Part shown: piece after piece, positions 22,440 to 35,243 of the stretch
Layout: the number at the start of each line of letters is the position of its first letter
How positions within the stretch are numbered: position 1 is the stretch's first letter
Assembly (NCBI GenBank): GCA_023053575.1
Contig: JAKZAP010000005.1
Span: 9,362,001-9,426,000 of the forward strand
Length of the DNA: 64,000 bases
Reading direction: 5' to 3'
DNA from: Branchinecta lynchi
Lineage: Eukaryota; Arthropoda; Branchiopoda; Anostraca; Branchinectidae
Made by a program: the position numbers and the translations under genes
Notes under the pieces: model-generated
What the model was told of the DNA's origin: nothing
The model's input: only the letters and a program-made list of their open reading frames with translations
The model's database searches: none

Positions 22440-22964
22440 TGGTTTGGATTCTGTTTCAGGTAGGAAACAATATTCCTTTTAAATCTGGCGGAGTTTGAAA
22501 GGTTCGGAAACAATGTTCTTTTTAAATTTGACTGACTTAAAAAGGTGAACCAGTGAGAACTTTAAATTTCCTAATCATAAAGATATGAGACCCTTCGTAA
22601 CATACAACTAAACCTTTCTTTTGTTTCTGCAAAATCCTAACACGAGTCTACATTCTTCTCCGAGAACAGATAGTTTCGTGAACCCTGTAGCGCAACCCTT
22701 CGCCCGCTCACTAATTATCCAGTAGGTTCGAAACCCTTCACTTGGCTTTTAAACGCAACCTCTGTTGCATCCTTAGGGCGAATTTTTGGCAGAAAAGGCA
22801 AAACAAAAATTAAAACGAAATAGATGCCAAACATTTAGCCGTCTATGTTTACTTTTACTCCGACACCGACTCAATAATGTCCGTTCTCTTTGACTTTCAT
22901 GGCATACACATTCTTCGGTTCTAGTTCCGTATATCGATAGATTCCCCTTCTGTCTGGCGGTAGA
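22440..22964. other. Unassigned DNA
   Basis: No gene recognised. TTTGAAAGGTTCGGAAACAATGTTC-like phrases occur twice near 22460-22520. Confidence 0.3.
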
Positions 22965-25267
22965 TCCGATGATCACGAGTTTCAGATGGGCTAGGACCAT
23001 GAAACTTCTTAGACATTTAGGTGCCTAACCAGATTGACCTCGAAAGTGTCTTTTGAAAGGTCGGACCATCCAGGGAGTGGGGGAAGTTGGAGCGGATACC
23101 GGAAATGTTGTGACTTGCATGAAGGGAAGCAATGACCATTCATGCCCTGGATGATTATTTATTGAACTGGGCTGGATCTGGGCCCTGTGGGGGGTGAAGA
23201 ACTTTGTTTTAAGTGTGGTCTGTGTCTTTAGGAACTCGTGTTATTTACGAATATGAGAGGGGATGGTGTACATTTTGGTAAAAGAAAAAATATGTTTGGG
23301 TAAAGTTAGGGTTAAAACTGGTACTGACTCTTGCCCTATGTGTGGATGCGAGAAACTTTATGGGCCATTTGGGGGAGACTGTGTGGAATTAATAAGTTAA
23401 GACAAGGGTTGTTTGGAGTGAGAGTATGTGGTAGTGAGCTATTCAACTTTTTGGAAGGGTCCGCCGTATAGAATTAGCACACCTGGAATCTTCTGGATAG
23501 GATAAGCACACAGGGAAAATTGTATACCCCTGTAGTTCCAAATAAAGCTATAGTGTTCATGTTTTATATGGGGAAGATGGAAAATTGGGGTATTTTTAAC
23601 TTGCTAACGGGTGATCGGATGTTGATATATAGGATGACCTCTGTCTCAGACGTCCCACTTTATATCCGGACTGCATCCGACGACACTGGGGGTAGCTGGA
23701 GGAGGGAACCGGAAATCTTGAGAAACACTTAAGAGTGAACGGATCGGGATGAAATTTGGTGGGAAGAACAAGTAAAAGTCCTTGGTACGTCATCGACTTA
23801 ACCGGACCAGATCCGGAAACTGTGGGGGAGTTGGGGGGGGGGGGACAGATTTCTAGCGATCCCGCGAGTTCGGTATACTTCCTGATGTGCTAGGACGATG
23901 AAACTTGGCATTTACGTCAGGTATCCGGACAGATTGACTTGTGAATAGTCGTCTACCCGATCCGACCATCGTGTGGGGAGTGGATGGATGGGGAGTCCAG
24001 AATCTAGTGACATGAACAACTTTTGAACGGGTGATCGGATTTGAATGAAACATGTCGGATGGGAAGAGCTATCGTCTAATGTTCTGTGTCAAGTCCGTGT
24101 CGGACCCGATACCTGTGGGGAGAGAAAACTCATGAAACGCTTAAAGCAGAGGGATTGGGGACGGAACTTAGTGGAAAGAACAAGCATTAGGCCTAGAAAT
24201 GAAATTGACGTAGCCAGATGGTTTCGGAGCTCTGTGGGGGGACTTGGAGGGGGTTTCCCGGCATTCCTGTATTTGCGAGTTAGAATAGTTTCAGATGTAC
24301 TAAGACAACGAAGTGTCTTAAGAACCCAACACAACATGCCATCGGAAACTTCCGTTCATAGATCCGAGCATTTTTGGGGGAGTGAGGGATTGGGATTATG
24401 GAATTGACTTCTGCAAATTCCGAACGAGTGGTCTGATTCGAGTGAAACTTAATGACTGATAAGAACTGATGACCTAGACACCCAAAACATGCGTTTTGTA
24501 TATAAATTTATTTGTGTTTATTAGGGGTGTGGATGGGGGGGGGGGGGGCTTTTGACATGCACAAAAGCCATACGTATGGACCGCAAGTTGGACAGTGCTG
24601 AGTTTATGCGACCTAGATTCGTTATTTGGCGTCCGGGACGGATTCAGCCAAGGTAAGGGGGGGGGGGGGGATGGATCCGTAAATTTGCAGATAAGCTATG
24701 CTCCAATTTTAGTTAAATTTGATGGACGGGATGAGAGGATTAAGAAATACGACGTTTATGGTTCCAAGTCGTCTTCGGCCACAGTGGGCCGAGTTGGAGG
24801 GAGATTCCTGGAAATTTCGAGACTCGCGTAGAGGTTAAACGAGGGCATCAATTTAAATGAAACTTGGAATGTAGAGAGAGCATATACCATAGATGACATA
24901 TTTTAGGGTCCGAACCGGATCCGACAACGGTGTGGGGGTGGGGGTACCGGAATTTGCCAAAAATGCTCAGATTCGAGTGAAACTTGAGTCCGAACCAGAT
25001 TCGGCCACGGTAGGGGGAGACAGAGGGAGTACCGGAAATCGTGTAGCACGTGAAGGGATCAAACGAGTGGATTTATTTGGCTGAAACTTGGAAGTTGTTC
25101 CAGATAATCCGAAGTGATACCGGAACTGCTCATAATCGAGTGAAACTAAATATTCTGTTTCTATGTCCGAACTGCATTTCTGGATGGCAAGTGTATTTTG
25201 TGACGTTATCTTCTACTTTCTTGTACCGCCTACTCAAAGAAGTGCCTTAAGAGCTCGTAGCTCTTTT
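22965..25267 (+). mobile_element. Family B element, copy 3 (5'-truncated)
   Basis: A long series of B units (GATGAAACTTGG or close variants, CCGACCATCGTG, GGGGGAGTTGGAGG) ends in AAGTGCCTTAAGAGCTCGTA and GCTCTTTTT. The 5' hairpin and GTCY run are absent. G-runs of 12 or more occur near 24536-24548 and 24658-24670. Confidence 0.65.
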
Positions 25268-25779
25268 TCTATACTGTAATCTAATCAAGACAATACTTTG
25301 ACTTCTAGTCAATTTCCCATTTTCATTTCAGTTCCGGACCATCTGTGTGTTCGACTTCAGACGAAATAGTGAGATATGGATCCGATTGATCTTCCCCTAT
25401 AAATAGACAGTCATTTTGTCTTTCTCAAAAAGTTTAAACACGGATCGTATCGTTCCTGTTAGACTGAAAAATATTTGATGATGTGCGTCCCACCCCTAAA
25501 TAACAACAGTACGGGTCTTTACATTTTACCCACATCACGACCCGAAATAGATTAACTCCAAGTTTGAAAAAAACACATCGACTCGTTCGAGCTTGCAGAC
25601 TGACGGACAGACGGGAGGGCAACCCGTAGGAAGTCATGGGTGTTTGTTCAGCTTAAGTTTTGGGATTCTAAGAAAGAACTGGAACGAAGAATTTTCGATT
25701 TAATGCGTATAAAACGTCGCTCGTCACTAAAAGAGTTCCGAATGAAACCTCAAGACCCTGTTTGTCCCCACGGGTTTAA
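25268..25779. other. Unassigned DNA
   Basis: Contains a short ACGGACAGACGG run at about 25606-25617, otherwise nothing recognised. Confidence 0.3.
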
Positions 25780-26665
25780 TGATTACACAACAGGACAAAC
25801 ATAAGCCCTGGATACGTTTTTGGCAGAACCAGCCCGTATCGGGGATAGAGGATTTGGAGGGGGTTTCTCGGAACTCCGGTGATCACAAGTTACGATACTT
25901 CCAGATGTGCTAAGAACGATGACACTTGGCAGGCATATTTGTGACCCGATGCTGTAAGAAAACTTCCGTTCCTAAATCCAGGAAATTACTGAATTCTTTA
26001 CGTTGCGAACGGGTGTGATAACGAACCACGTGAGACCATGGTTGGGTGACTTGGAGGGGTCCTGAAATTTTGTGACATTCACAATAACCAAATGAATGGC
26101 AGCCCATTCGTTTGGTAATAGGATGCAAGTTTGACAGTACCGAGCTCATGCGGCCTAGATTTAAAATTTGGCGTATGGACCTGATTTAGCCACGTTAGGG
26201 GGAAGATGAAGCAGGAACCGGAAATGTGCAGATATGTTTCGATTCGGTTCAAACTTGATGGACGGGAAGAGGACGTGTAAGTGATTGTGAAGTTTATGTA
26301 TCCGAGTTGTATTCTGCCACAGTGCGGGGGAGGGTAGTTGTGAGGAAGTCCCGGAAATGTTATGGCTCGCATAGTTGTCACACCACACGAGTGGAGCGAT
26401 TTGAATGAAACTTGGAAAGTAGTGTATTATGTAGATGCCATGTTTTGATGTCCGAGCCGGATCCGAGCACGAAGGGGGGGGGGGGGGGGGGGGGTACCCG
26501 AACCAGATTCGGTCGCAGTAGAGGGAGTTGGGACGGGGGTACCAGAAATACTGTGGCACTTCTAGGGATAAAACGAGTGGATCTAAACTTGGAAGATAGA
26601 AAATGTCTTTTGTCCTAGATGATCCGAGGCGATGCCGGGAACGCTCGCTCGAGTAAAAATGGTGT
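25780..26665 (+). mobile_element. Family B fragment, copy 4
   Basis: B units with GATGAAACTTGG-like phrases and CCGGATCC occur, including an exceptionally long G-run at about 26477-26494. Neither terminus is present. It ends at the start of the word-repeat element at 26668. Confidence 0.55.
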
Positions 26666-26667
26666 CC

Positions 26668-28045
26668 GGCTAATTCGCCACAGGAAAATTCGTTACAGAC
26701 AGTTCGTCACAGACAATTTGTCACAGACAATTCGTCACAGGACAATTTGTCACAAGGACAATCTGTCACAAGGACAATCTGTCACAAGGACAATCTGTCA
26801 CAACGACAATCTGTCATAAGGACAGTTTTGATACCGACAATTCGTCATTAGGTCTATTTGGCATACGGACATTTCGTTACAATGAGCCTAATTCAAGTTA
26901 CGGAATTTCCTTTTTTAACGCAAAGAAGCTCGAGTACTAAAAAGAGGCACCCCCGAACATGTGTCTTTCAAGCATCAAAGAAGCTCGAGTACTAAAAAGA
27001 GGCACGCCAGAAAGCGGGTCCTATAAAAAGGCACAGACAGTGCATGCCTCCTGGTGCAGTGATGCCTTCTTTTAATATGCCGTGCCTGTGTTTAGTACGT
27101 GTGCCTCTTTTAGTAGCATGCCTCCTGCACCATGCCATGCCGTGCCTTTTTTTAGTCGATCCCCCTCAGTCTAACCAGATCGATATTTTCCTACGACGGT
27201 TTTCAGTTACAGATTACAGTCTTGGACTACCTCTTCTTCGGTGGCTCGGTGCACACATCAATAAATCACTCAACATCCATTTCAGTTTGGTCCTGCACCT
27301 GTAGCAGAATATTTGTATGAGCTGCTCCAACGCGTTTTTTTTTGAAAGCTGAATGCCATCCTTCGACATTGTTGGTGGTTCTAAGGTCAAATCTTTACAT
27401 TAAAGAAACGATAATTCAGGGATTTGTGTAGCATGCTAAACGTTTTTCATTTTAGCTCTGAAGAAACCTTTTAAATTTCAAGTTCGTATAGTTAAAACCA
27501 CGCACAACACCAACAATATTAAGATCGCAAATAATGTTTAAAACTATAAGAACAGTACGAGCAGTCGAAATTTTGCAGTAGTATAAAACTCTGACTTCCT
27601 TGAACTCAGTTTCTCTGTGTTTGTACATGAGAATATAGTAGAGTTATATAGTAGAGTTTTTCACGACCTCTTCCAGTCTTTATGAGTTCCATATTTGCTG
27701 ATATGACTCCAATCCAGAGTATATAAAACAAAACTGAGTATTAAATATCTGTGATTGATTCAGGGTTAAAAAATAATGATCCAAAGATGGAGGTAAAAAA
27801 CCTCTTGTGAAGGAGTGGCAGTTTTGTTTTCATCAAACTACCATTCCAATATCAAATTTTCTAAAATGTGACGAACTGCCCTAATACAAACTTTCCTAGT
27901 GACGGGTTGTCCTATGACGAGTTGTCCGTGTGACCAACTGTACTTTGATGAAGTGTTCCTGTTACTAATTGTCCGTGTGACGAATCGTCCGTGTGATGAA
28001 TTGTCCTGTGACGAATCGTCGTGTGACCTAATTGTCCTAGAATCA
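26668..28045. mobile_element. Element F with word-array inverted ends (GTCACANGGACAATTC)
   Basis: 26676-26890 holds about eleven copies of a 14-17 base word such as CGTCACAGACAATTCGTCAC. 27882-28040 holds about nine copies in the opposite orientation (GTGACGAATCGTCCGTGTGA). The two arms enclose 1 kb that codes for nothing I recognise and includes a D-family copy. This is the architecture of a foldback or Mutator-like element with multimeric ends. No flanking duplication could be read. Confidence 0.65.
26925..27163. mobile_element. Family D element 3 (GGCAC type), nested in F
   Basis: Words GCTCGAGTACTAAAAAGAGG occur twice on the left (about 26928 and 26980). They are mirrored by GTGCCTCTTTTAGTA and a final TTTTTAGTCGATCCC on the right. 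The left terminus is lost. Confidence 0.55.
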
Positions 28046-28654
28046 AACACAGCGTACTCGTTAGTCATTAAGAAGGGTTCCTTCCTCGTCGAGTTGCAGG
28101 GGTGGCCCGAAGCACTCTGGTATGGGTGACCTGCTTGAGGGTGAGACCTCTAATTTCAACGACTTCTGGATCACAATATGTACCGAACGTACAAACAAGA
28201 AGTGTATTGGAATTCAATATATATATACAATAATGCAACCAGCCTTGTTCGATCTCCTTAATTGTACAAAACAGATTTTTCTTTATTTCTCACAAATATT
28301 TAAGTGCTTCACCGGAATTGAATAATAGTAATTTACATATATACATAATGCTCATGGAGTCAAGTAGATTGTCGCCACCTGGAAGGAAAAGGGTGCTTGA
28401 ATTAATTCGAACAGTTCGGTTGATCAAATGTTGGCAGCAACACGCTATCCTTTTCCAATATCGGTATATTTTCTTAACTATAGTTGCTCTGCTCACAATG
28501 GCATATAAAAATCGAGCTATTGGTCTTCTAATCCTACCACCATTGACCTGATCTGGGAGAGAGATGAGGCACCGAGACGGGTGAGCAGTGAGAGGACTCA
28601 CTGTTGAAAATTATCTAACAAATTTGAGGCCGACTAAATTACAAGGCAAAAAAA

Positions 28655-28849
28655 GCGGATACTTGTGATGGCTATTTAATGGGTGAGTGTCAGGAGTTAG
28701 AAGACCTGAGGAAGGAAATATTTGGTGAAATGATTTGGGGAGAGGAAAGATGTAAACAAATTTTGAAAAGCAGAAGTTTTAGAGATATTAGAAATTTGCG
28801 AAGATTCCTAAAGGTAGCCATGAATCACGGGGAAAGTTTTTGTAATTAG
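28655..28849 (+). pseudogene. LINE C-terminal fragment
   Basis: A 64-codon frame begins ADTCDGYLMGECQELEDLRK and ends before TAG at 28847-28849. The pattern C…(H/Y)L…EC followed by a charged helix is typical of the region after reverse transcriptase in jockey/CR1/I-type LINEs. Only the end of the protein remains. Confidence 0.5.
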
Positions 28850-28954
28850 TTGTTGAGGTTATGGGTTCGTTTTGGTGTTGTTTTGTTGTTTCCATGGCCC
28901 TTTGTGCTTTTACGGAAATAAATCTTACCTTATCTTATCTTATCTTATGCCAGT
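28850..28954 (+). mobile_element. LINE 3' end with (CTTAT)n tail
   Basis: The 3' untranslated part after the C-terminal fragment ends in GGAAATAAATC followed by four copies of CTTAT at about 28931-28950. This is the same plan as the other tails in the window with a different repeat unit. Confidence 0.65.
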
Positions 28955-29853
28955 TTTACATTCTTACAACAAGGTCAAAAAGTTCCCATCTTGACTCTAC
29001 GAACTGACTTGTCCCTAGGTCGGGTTTCGGTTGTCAAGAGGTCCTATCAACCCCTAGAAACAGTATTTCGTTCAATTACTCATCGTTCCCGAAGCGAAAC
29101 CTTTTTCACCAGGCAGCAAGGCTAGACGTATGCTTAAAATCCATCTTTCTGGAAAAAGTAACGAAGGAAGAATATCATCTGGACCTGCAGGATTTATCGA
29201 TAGGAAAATTCTCGGATGTGAGGCCAGTTTACATCGAAACTTTTAAGTTCAAAGGGCTAACTTTGGGGGGGTGGGGCTGTAGTATTGTTTGTGATTGTAT
29301 AGTCAGAAAATCTTGAGTAGAATTGATGTGATCAAGCCTTTATCTTGATTTTGTTTGTAGAAAGGGAACCTTTTCTCTTGTAGAACAGAAAACAAAGTTT
29401 AGAAAGTTTACCTAATTATCACCTCTGTATCCAGTTTCGTATTAGGTTAATCTGTAATAACCAGACGAAAGATATGCAGTGCAGTTTCCCAGAAGACTGT
29501 CGTTGTACAGCTGCTGGATAGTCTCCTGAAAAAGTCAAGAAATTTAGTCCTGGAACGTGTGCGGTAGTAATATTTCCGTTTTCTGATAGTACTCTGCCTT
29601 CAATCTTTTCGTTCTCCATTCGCCTTTTTGTCCATCATCACACGGCTTTTCGAATCTGCAGAACTCCTTGGGAATCAGACAACTCTGTCTAGTCACCTCT
29701 TCTGTTGGCTCAACGCCGTTCAACTTTGCGAAAAAAAGGGAAATAAAGAAATGGCTGGCCATTACTGGCTGATAAGAAACGTAAAATACGAAATGGAGCG
29801 TACAAGAACGAAACAAAGCGTTTGTCATCTCTCAAAGGGGCATTTTCCATCTC
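28955..29853. other. Unassigned DNA
   Basis: Overlapping frames on both strands at 29419-29997 have no recognisable family and look like chance. Confidence 0.35.
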
Positions 29854-30060
29854 TTTTTGGGACTCCGAAAAGAAGTGAGGGATGCGAGTGACATGGTAAA
29901 CTTTGCCGTCCCGCTGTGACCATGATAACTCCACAACTGATTGAGGTGTTTCGTTGATACTCGGCAGAGTGATTGTTTGGTGAAATTCGTAGATCAACTT
30001 CTGTGGCTCAATATGATTGTGTGTGTTTGTGTGTGCGTGTGGGGGGGGGGGGGGGGCTTA
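29854..30060 (+). mobile_element. Family A 5' fragment, copy 6 (diverged)
   Basis: TTTTTGGGACTCCGAAAAG followed by GTGAGGGATGCGAGTGACAT and GACCATGATAACTCCAC matches the A start, then a (GT)n run passes into a 16-base G-run. The body is missing. Confidence 0.5.
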
Positions 30061-31139
30061 GAACTGATGGACCGAGTAATTGTCGGGCTGAATGGATAAG
30101 AAGGTGGGGAGGGGGTGGACAGAAAGTTCAGGCAGAACAGAACATTCTTGAACAAAAGACCCCCGTTATAAATGGTAAAAGAACAAGGTCTATAATTCTT
30201 GTCTTGAACGGATACCTCATCCAGTATCCAGACAAAACCAGATATTTATTCACGAACCTAGTGCCAGGATGTATCTTGTTAGGTTTTGATACTGGTGCAA
30301 CAGAACGTAATGATGTGTGCTATTAGTTTTCAAAGCGGCTGAATAATTCTACATAAATTATGATAAAACATAAATTTGGATAATTTTAAAACATAAATTT
30401 TGATAAAAAAAAAAAAAAATTAGAACGGAAAAAGTGAGTGAAGAAAGCGACTTATACGGGTTGACGAATTGTGTACAACGATGTGTTAATTTGGAATGTG
30501 GAGTAGTATAGTAATACAAGAATTACGTAAGAATTAAAAGAGCTCTAGATAATTTGACCAGAATCGTGGAACCGAAAAATCAAATTTTGTATTCCAATCA
30601 GAGAGACTTTTTATGTTAGACAACAGCCGAAACAGGAAAGGAGTACTCAGACGGAGTATGAAAGTAAAATATTTATTATATTTTATATACAAACAGCTTT
30701 AGAACCAGACATTTCATATCCTCAATAACCAAATAGTATTGGATAACCTAATTTGTAATCATCCCACTTTATATGTAAACAAATCGCAAGTAGAAATCCA
30801 AAGAAATGTTAAAGATCTTGTACGAAAGGCTTGAGTTCCGTATTCTACTACTAATGGTCTGACCGCCAGTCCAACCCTTTAAACCTCTTTTCCATTAGCA
30901 AGGTAATAACAACTGCAATAAACCAAATCGTAGCAGCCTAATGCCTTTTCGTCACAGTTTATTAAGAACGGCATATAATCGATCATATGACAGAAGAGTC
31001 CAGTTTCCAACTGTTGATTAAAGAAGTACGTCACGTCGTCTCACTTGCTGCTGTTAAACCAAAATCCTCAGCCATAAATATAACTCCCCAAATATATAAA
31101 AGTTGAACTTGAGACCTGTCATAGACGAACTTAACTCAT
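30061..31139. other. Unassigned DNA with a dispersed repeat
   Basis: 30640-30800 is the second copy of the repeat at 16985-17155. Elsewhere nothing is recognised. Related TAAAACATAAATTT phrases occur near 30360-30410. Confidence 0.4.
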
Positions 31140-31890
31140 GGAAAATCTGGGCCCAGCTGCCCATGAAAGGGAGGGGGGGGGAGGGTAAGGACCCATTAAA
31201 ATGCGTATTTACTCCTCTTTTTCCTCAAGTATACCAGCTTAGAATCTGATTATAGTCACGGGTCAAAAACTTTTTTCATGGGCAGTTTGGTCTCACTTGC
31301 CCATGAACGGGGGTGGGGGGTGTTCAACTCCACGATATATCCCCCGCCACTATGATCCAAAAGCACAAATGAATTTCTTTGTCTTATCTCCAGTCATTGT
31401 CAAGTTAAAAACATTACAAAATGGGCAGTCTGGGCTAAAAAGAGATCCAATGCTCACAAACCTACCGAGTTTCAACTTGATATCTGTTGTTTCCTGTCAC
31501 GGGTAACTAACTTTCCTCCTGGGCAATCTGGGCCCAGTTGCCCATGAACGGGGTGAGTGGGGGAGATGCAACTTTAAAAGCAATTTCATAGCCCTAGCAG
31601 CTACATGTACAAGGAATTTCATCGTCCTATGTCCAGTTCTGGTCAAGTTATGAACATTGTTCACTGGGCAATCTAGGCCCATTTGCCCCTGAACCGGGCT
31701 GGGGAGGGTGATGGGACCATAAAAAGGCACAACTAGACCTCAATACTGACTAGTGTACCAAGTTTGAACTTGATACTTGTACTGGTTCACGGGTAATGAG
31801 CTCCAAAAATATGGTGTAAACCGGAAACCAAAAACCGAAAGCTGCTACAGCGCTCGCAATAGTGGATTGTTCCAAGGAACACTCCACTAA
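31140..31890 (+). mobile_element. Family C minisatellite element
   Basis: At least four units share GGGC(C)CAGTTGCCCATGAACG followed by a G-run, near 31145, 31295, 31528 and 31677. They are separated by text with CACGGGTAA and CAAGTT. At the right, AGTGGATTGTTCC and GGAACACTCCACT form a 13-bp hairpin around AA (31852-31879). It resembles the A and B plan (minisatellite plus terminal hairpin), but no 5' terminus or GTCY run is visible. Confidence 0.5.
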
Positions 31891-32256
31891 AAAGGTATCT
31901 CTGTTTGAGATTCTGCCGGTGACTTGGACTTGTTTAATTCCGTTCTCGATGCCGGCTTTTATTCTGAGACACTAAATGCTTTGTTCTTGCTCTTGCGAAA
32001 TTCTTTTAGAACAGATATTTGTGGCAAAGGCCGAAATGCACCTTCGTCTTGAGGGATAAATGATAGGTGGCAGACTAATGGATCTGTCGTTTCCCGATGT
32101 CACTCTCACATTTTACGACCCTTTCTCGATGTTACCCGATCATCATGTGAGGTTGGAAATGCTTGCTGAAAATATGTGTATTGCAGGGTGAAAAGAAATG
32201 TTTGTTAGTGTTTTCTTAAGCAGTTCGGCCGGTCCAGCCGGTTTTCGGTCTTACCG
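31891..32256. other. Unassigned DNA
   Basis: No gene or terminus recognised. Confidence 0.3.
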
Positions 32257-32734
32257 TTTTTATGGCACTTCTCCTTCGGCCAAGTGCCAGGTAGCGATTA
32301 CAATTTCTATCCGTCCGTCTGTCTGTCTGTCTGTCCGTCCGGGTTTTGGTAATTTGGGCACTTCCACATAAGCTAGGACGATGAAACTTGGCAGGCGTAT
32401 CAGGGACCTGGCCGGATTAAATTGGAAATAGTCACTTCCCCAATTTAACCACCTGGGAGGGTTTGGGGTGAGGGGGAAGCCAGAAAGCGGGGTATTTTTA
32501 ACTTACGAACGGGTGAACGGATCTTAATGAAACTTGATATTTAGAAAGATTTCATTTCTCGGACATCCCTTGTCAAATCTGGACCGGGCCCGATCCCTTC
32601 AGCGGAGCTGGAGGGGGGGACCGGATTTCTTTCACGAGTTCGGTACTTCCTGATGTGCTAGGACGATGAAACTTGGCAGGTATGTCAGGGACTCAACATA
32701 CTGACGTAAGAATGGACGTTTCCCCTGTCCGACT

Positions 32735-32925
32735 GGGATCGACTAAAAAGAGGCACGGCAAGGCACGACATAGTGTAGGAGGCACGGATACTAAAAAGAG
32801 GCATGAAAAATAAAAGGGCACTTTCAGGCTTCACTTATTACTTCTAATACTTGCTAATCTTTTTTTATTAGTTGTGCCTCCTGTCGGGATATGGTGCCGT
32901 GCCTTGCCTCTTTTTAGTCCATCCC
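32735..32925. mobile_element. Family D element 4 (GGCAC type), 191 bp
   Basis: It begins GGGATCGACTAAAAAGAGGC and ends CTCTTTTTAGTCCATCCC. The left words GGCACGGCAAGGCACGAC are mirrored by GTGCCGTGCCTTGCC on the right. The flanks TGTCCGACT (32726-32734) and GATCCGACC (32926-32934) share TCCGAC at the same offset, and the family B consensus at this point is GATCCGACC, so a decayed 9-bp duplication fits. Confidence 0.75.
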
Positions 32926-34691
32926 GATCCGACCATCGTGGGCGAGTGGAGGGATGGGGAATCAGCAATCTAGTGGCATGCATAACTTTGAATGCGTGAT
33001 CGGATCTGAATGAGACTTGGCAAGTGGAAAGAGCTAACGTCTTTGGAAGTCCCGTATCAAGTCGAGGTCGGATCCGATACTTGTTGGGTAGGGAATGGAG
33101 GGGGCACCAGAAAACTCGGGAAAAGCTTAGAGTCGAGGGATTAAGATGGAACTTGGTGCGGAGAACAAGCATTAGCACTAGATCCCTAATTGACGGAGCC
33201 AGATCGTATCGGGGCTTTTTGAGGGGAGTTGGAGGGGGTTTCCCGGAATTCTGGTTATCATGAGTTAGAATACTTCTAGATGTGCTAAGGACGATGAAAC
33301 TTCGCAGGCACATTAGAGACCCGACCAAATTAACTTAAAAACCTGACAAAATGCCTTAGGAAAACTGAAAAATGAAACAAAATTGCTGTGCTGAATTTTC
33401 TGAAGCTGGCTACAGATTGACGAGGTCCCACCTTCCCCCTCCAGCTTGTTCCAAATTGCCCTTTATTAAGGTAGCCGCGGGATATTTCGAAAGACTTCCT
33501 GTCTCAGACGTCCAACTTCAAATCCTGACCGGACCGTGTTGCTTTGGGGGAAGTTGGGGGGACGGAAATCTTGGGACAGGCTTAGAGTGGAAGGATCGGG
33601 ATGAAACACTGTTGGAAAAACAATCGCAAGTCCTAGATACGTCGTTTACAAAACCGGACCGGATCTGGGCCCTTTGGGTGAACTGGAGAAGGGGTCAGGA
33701 ATTCTGGTGATCCTTCAGTCAGTACAGTACTTTATTATGTGCTAGGACGATGAATCTTGGCAGGCATTTAAGGCGACCAACCAGACTGACTTGAGAATAG
33801 TCGTTTCTCCGATCTGACCACCGTCGGGGAGTTGAGGGATGGGTGATCCGGAACCTAGTAACAAGCATAACGTAAATCTTGTGCAACGTTGAAAGTCGAG
33901 GGATATGGATGAATCTTGGTGGGAAGAACAAAGTAGAAGCCCTCGATACGTTTTTAACAGAACTAGATCGGATCGGGGTTCTGTTTGGGGAGTTGGAGAG
34001 GGTTTCTCGGAACTCCAGTGATGGCGAGTTAGGATACTTCCAGATGTTCTAGGATGATGAAACTTGGCAGCCATATTAGTGGCCCGACCAAATTGGCTCA
34101 ATGACTTGGGATAATGCCCTAGGGAAATCTGGAAATTAGCCACTTCAGTAAGTTGCGAACGGGTAGTGCGATTCGAGGAAAACTTTATGGGTGATAAGAA
34201 TCTATGACAAGATATGCAAGAATTGCGTCCGAACCACAGAGTTTATGTGGCCCCCTACCGTGGCTGGACCGGATCCGGCCACGAAAGGGGGAGGAAGTGG
34301 GAACTGGAAATTCGTAGATATGCTCTGATTTGAGTCAAACGTGTTGGCCGGGAAGCGGAGATTCCAAAGATGCATCATTTCCCCACAGTGGGGGGTGTTG
34401 AAGGGGGAGTCCCGGGAATTCTATAGCTCGCATAGGGGTCAAACGAGTGGACTGATTTGAATGAAACTTGAATTTAGAGAGATCATAGGCCCAAGACGAC
34501 TTATTTCAGGGTCTGGACCGGATCCGACTACGGTGGGAGGCACTGGAATTTCCCGAAAAAATTAGAAATTTGATTGAAACTTGATGGATGGTAAGAGACC
34601 ATATCCTAGATTCTTGTTTTATGTGTTCGAACCAGAGTCGGCAAAAGTGGGGGGAATTTGGAGGGCGAATTCTGGAAACTTTGTGACACAC

Positions 34692-34943
34692 CTACCCGTA
34701 TGTAAATAATTCATTCATTGTATCATGGAACATTTTTCCAATCGTAAACAATTGAAAACAATCGGAAACGATCGGAAACAATTGTTTTTTTACATCATAA
34801 ACAACTGTTTCCAATCATAAACAACTGTTTCCAGTCGTAAAAAAAAGAACAATTGATTACGATCGTTTCCAGTTGCGCTCAACTGTTTACGATTGGAAAA
34901 ATGTCCCATAATACAATGACTTGAATTATTTCCGTACGGGTAG
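34692..34943. mobile_element. MITE J, copy 2
   Basis: The ends are CTACCCGTATGTAAATAATTC on the left (positions from 34692) and GAATTATTTCCGTACGGGTAG on the right, inverted. The interior is built of TTTCCAATCGTAAACA-type words in both orientations. It splits a family B unit at GTGACACAC / AGGGATGAAACGAG. Confidence 0.75.
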
Positions 34944-35243
34944 GGATGAAACGAGCGGAGTGATTGTGATGAAACTTGGAAGGTAGTACAAGATCCACTT
35001 TGGGGCCCCAGACGGATTCGGTAGAGGGGGTACAGGAATTTTATGGAAAAGCTCAGATTCAATTTAAGCCTGATGATCTTGTAAGATCAAGTTCTCTAGA
35101 TGACGTAGTTATGTCCCGAATCACATCCTGTATGTTAGGGGGATTAGGTGGTCTGTTCCTGAAATTTTTCTTGCACACTGATTCATAAAACGAGTGTAAC
35201 CATTAGGATAACTCTGAGAATACGAAGTTCATGTGCCCTAGAT

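Noticed and set aside
22730..22760. GGTTCGAAACCC resembling a tRNA B box
   Set aside because: No A box at the right distance and no acceptor-stem pairing.
26690..26830. Regularly spaced GTCACANGGACAAT repeats, CRISPR-like at first sight
   Set aside because: There are no unique spacers of constant size, the repeat is short and degenerate, and an inverted arm lies 1 kb away. The context is eukaryotic.
29419..29997. Cluster of frames of 60-95 codons on both strands
   Set aside because: Mutually overlapping, no domain, no splice or start context; likely chance.
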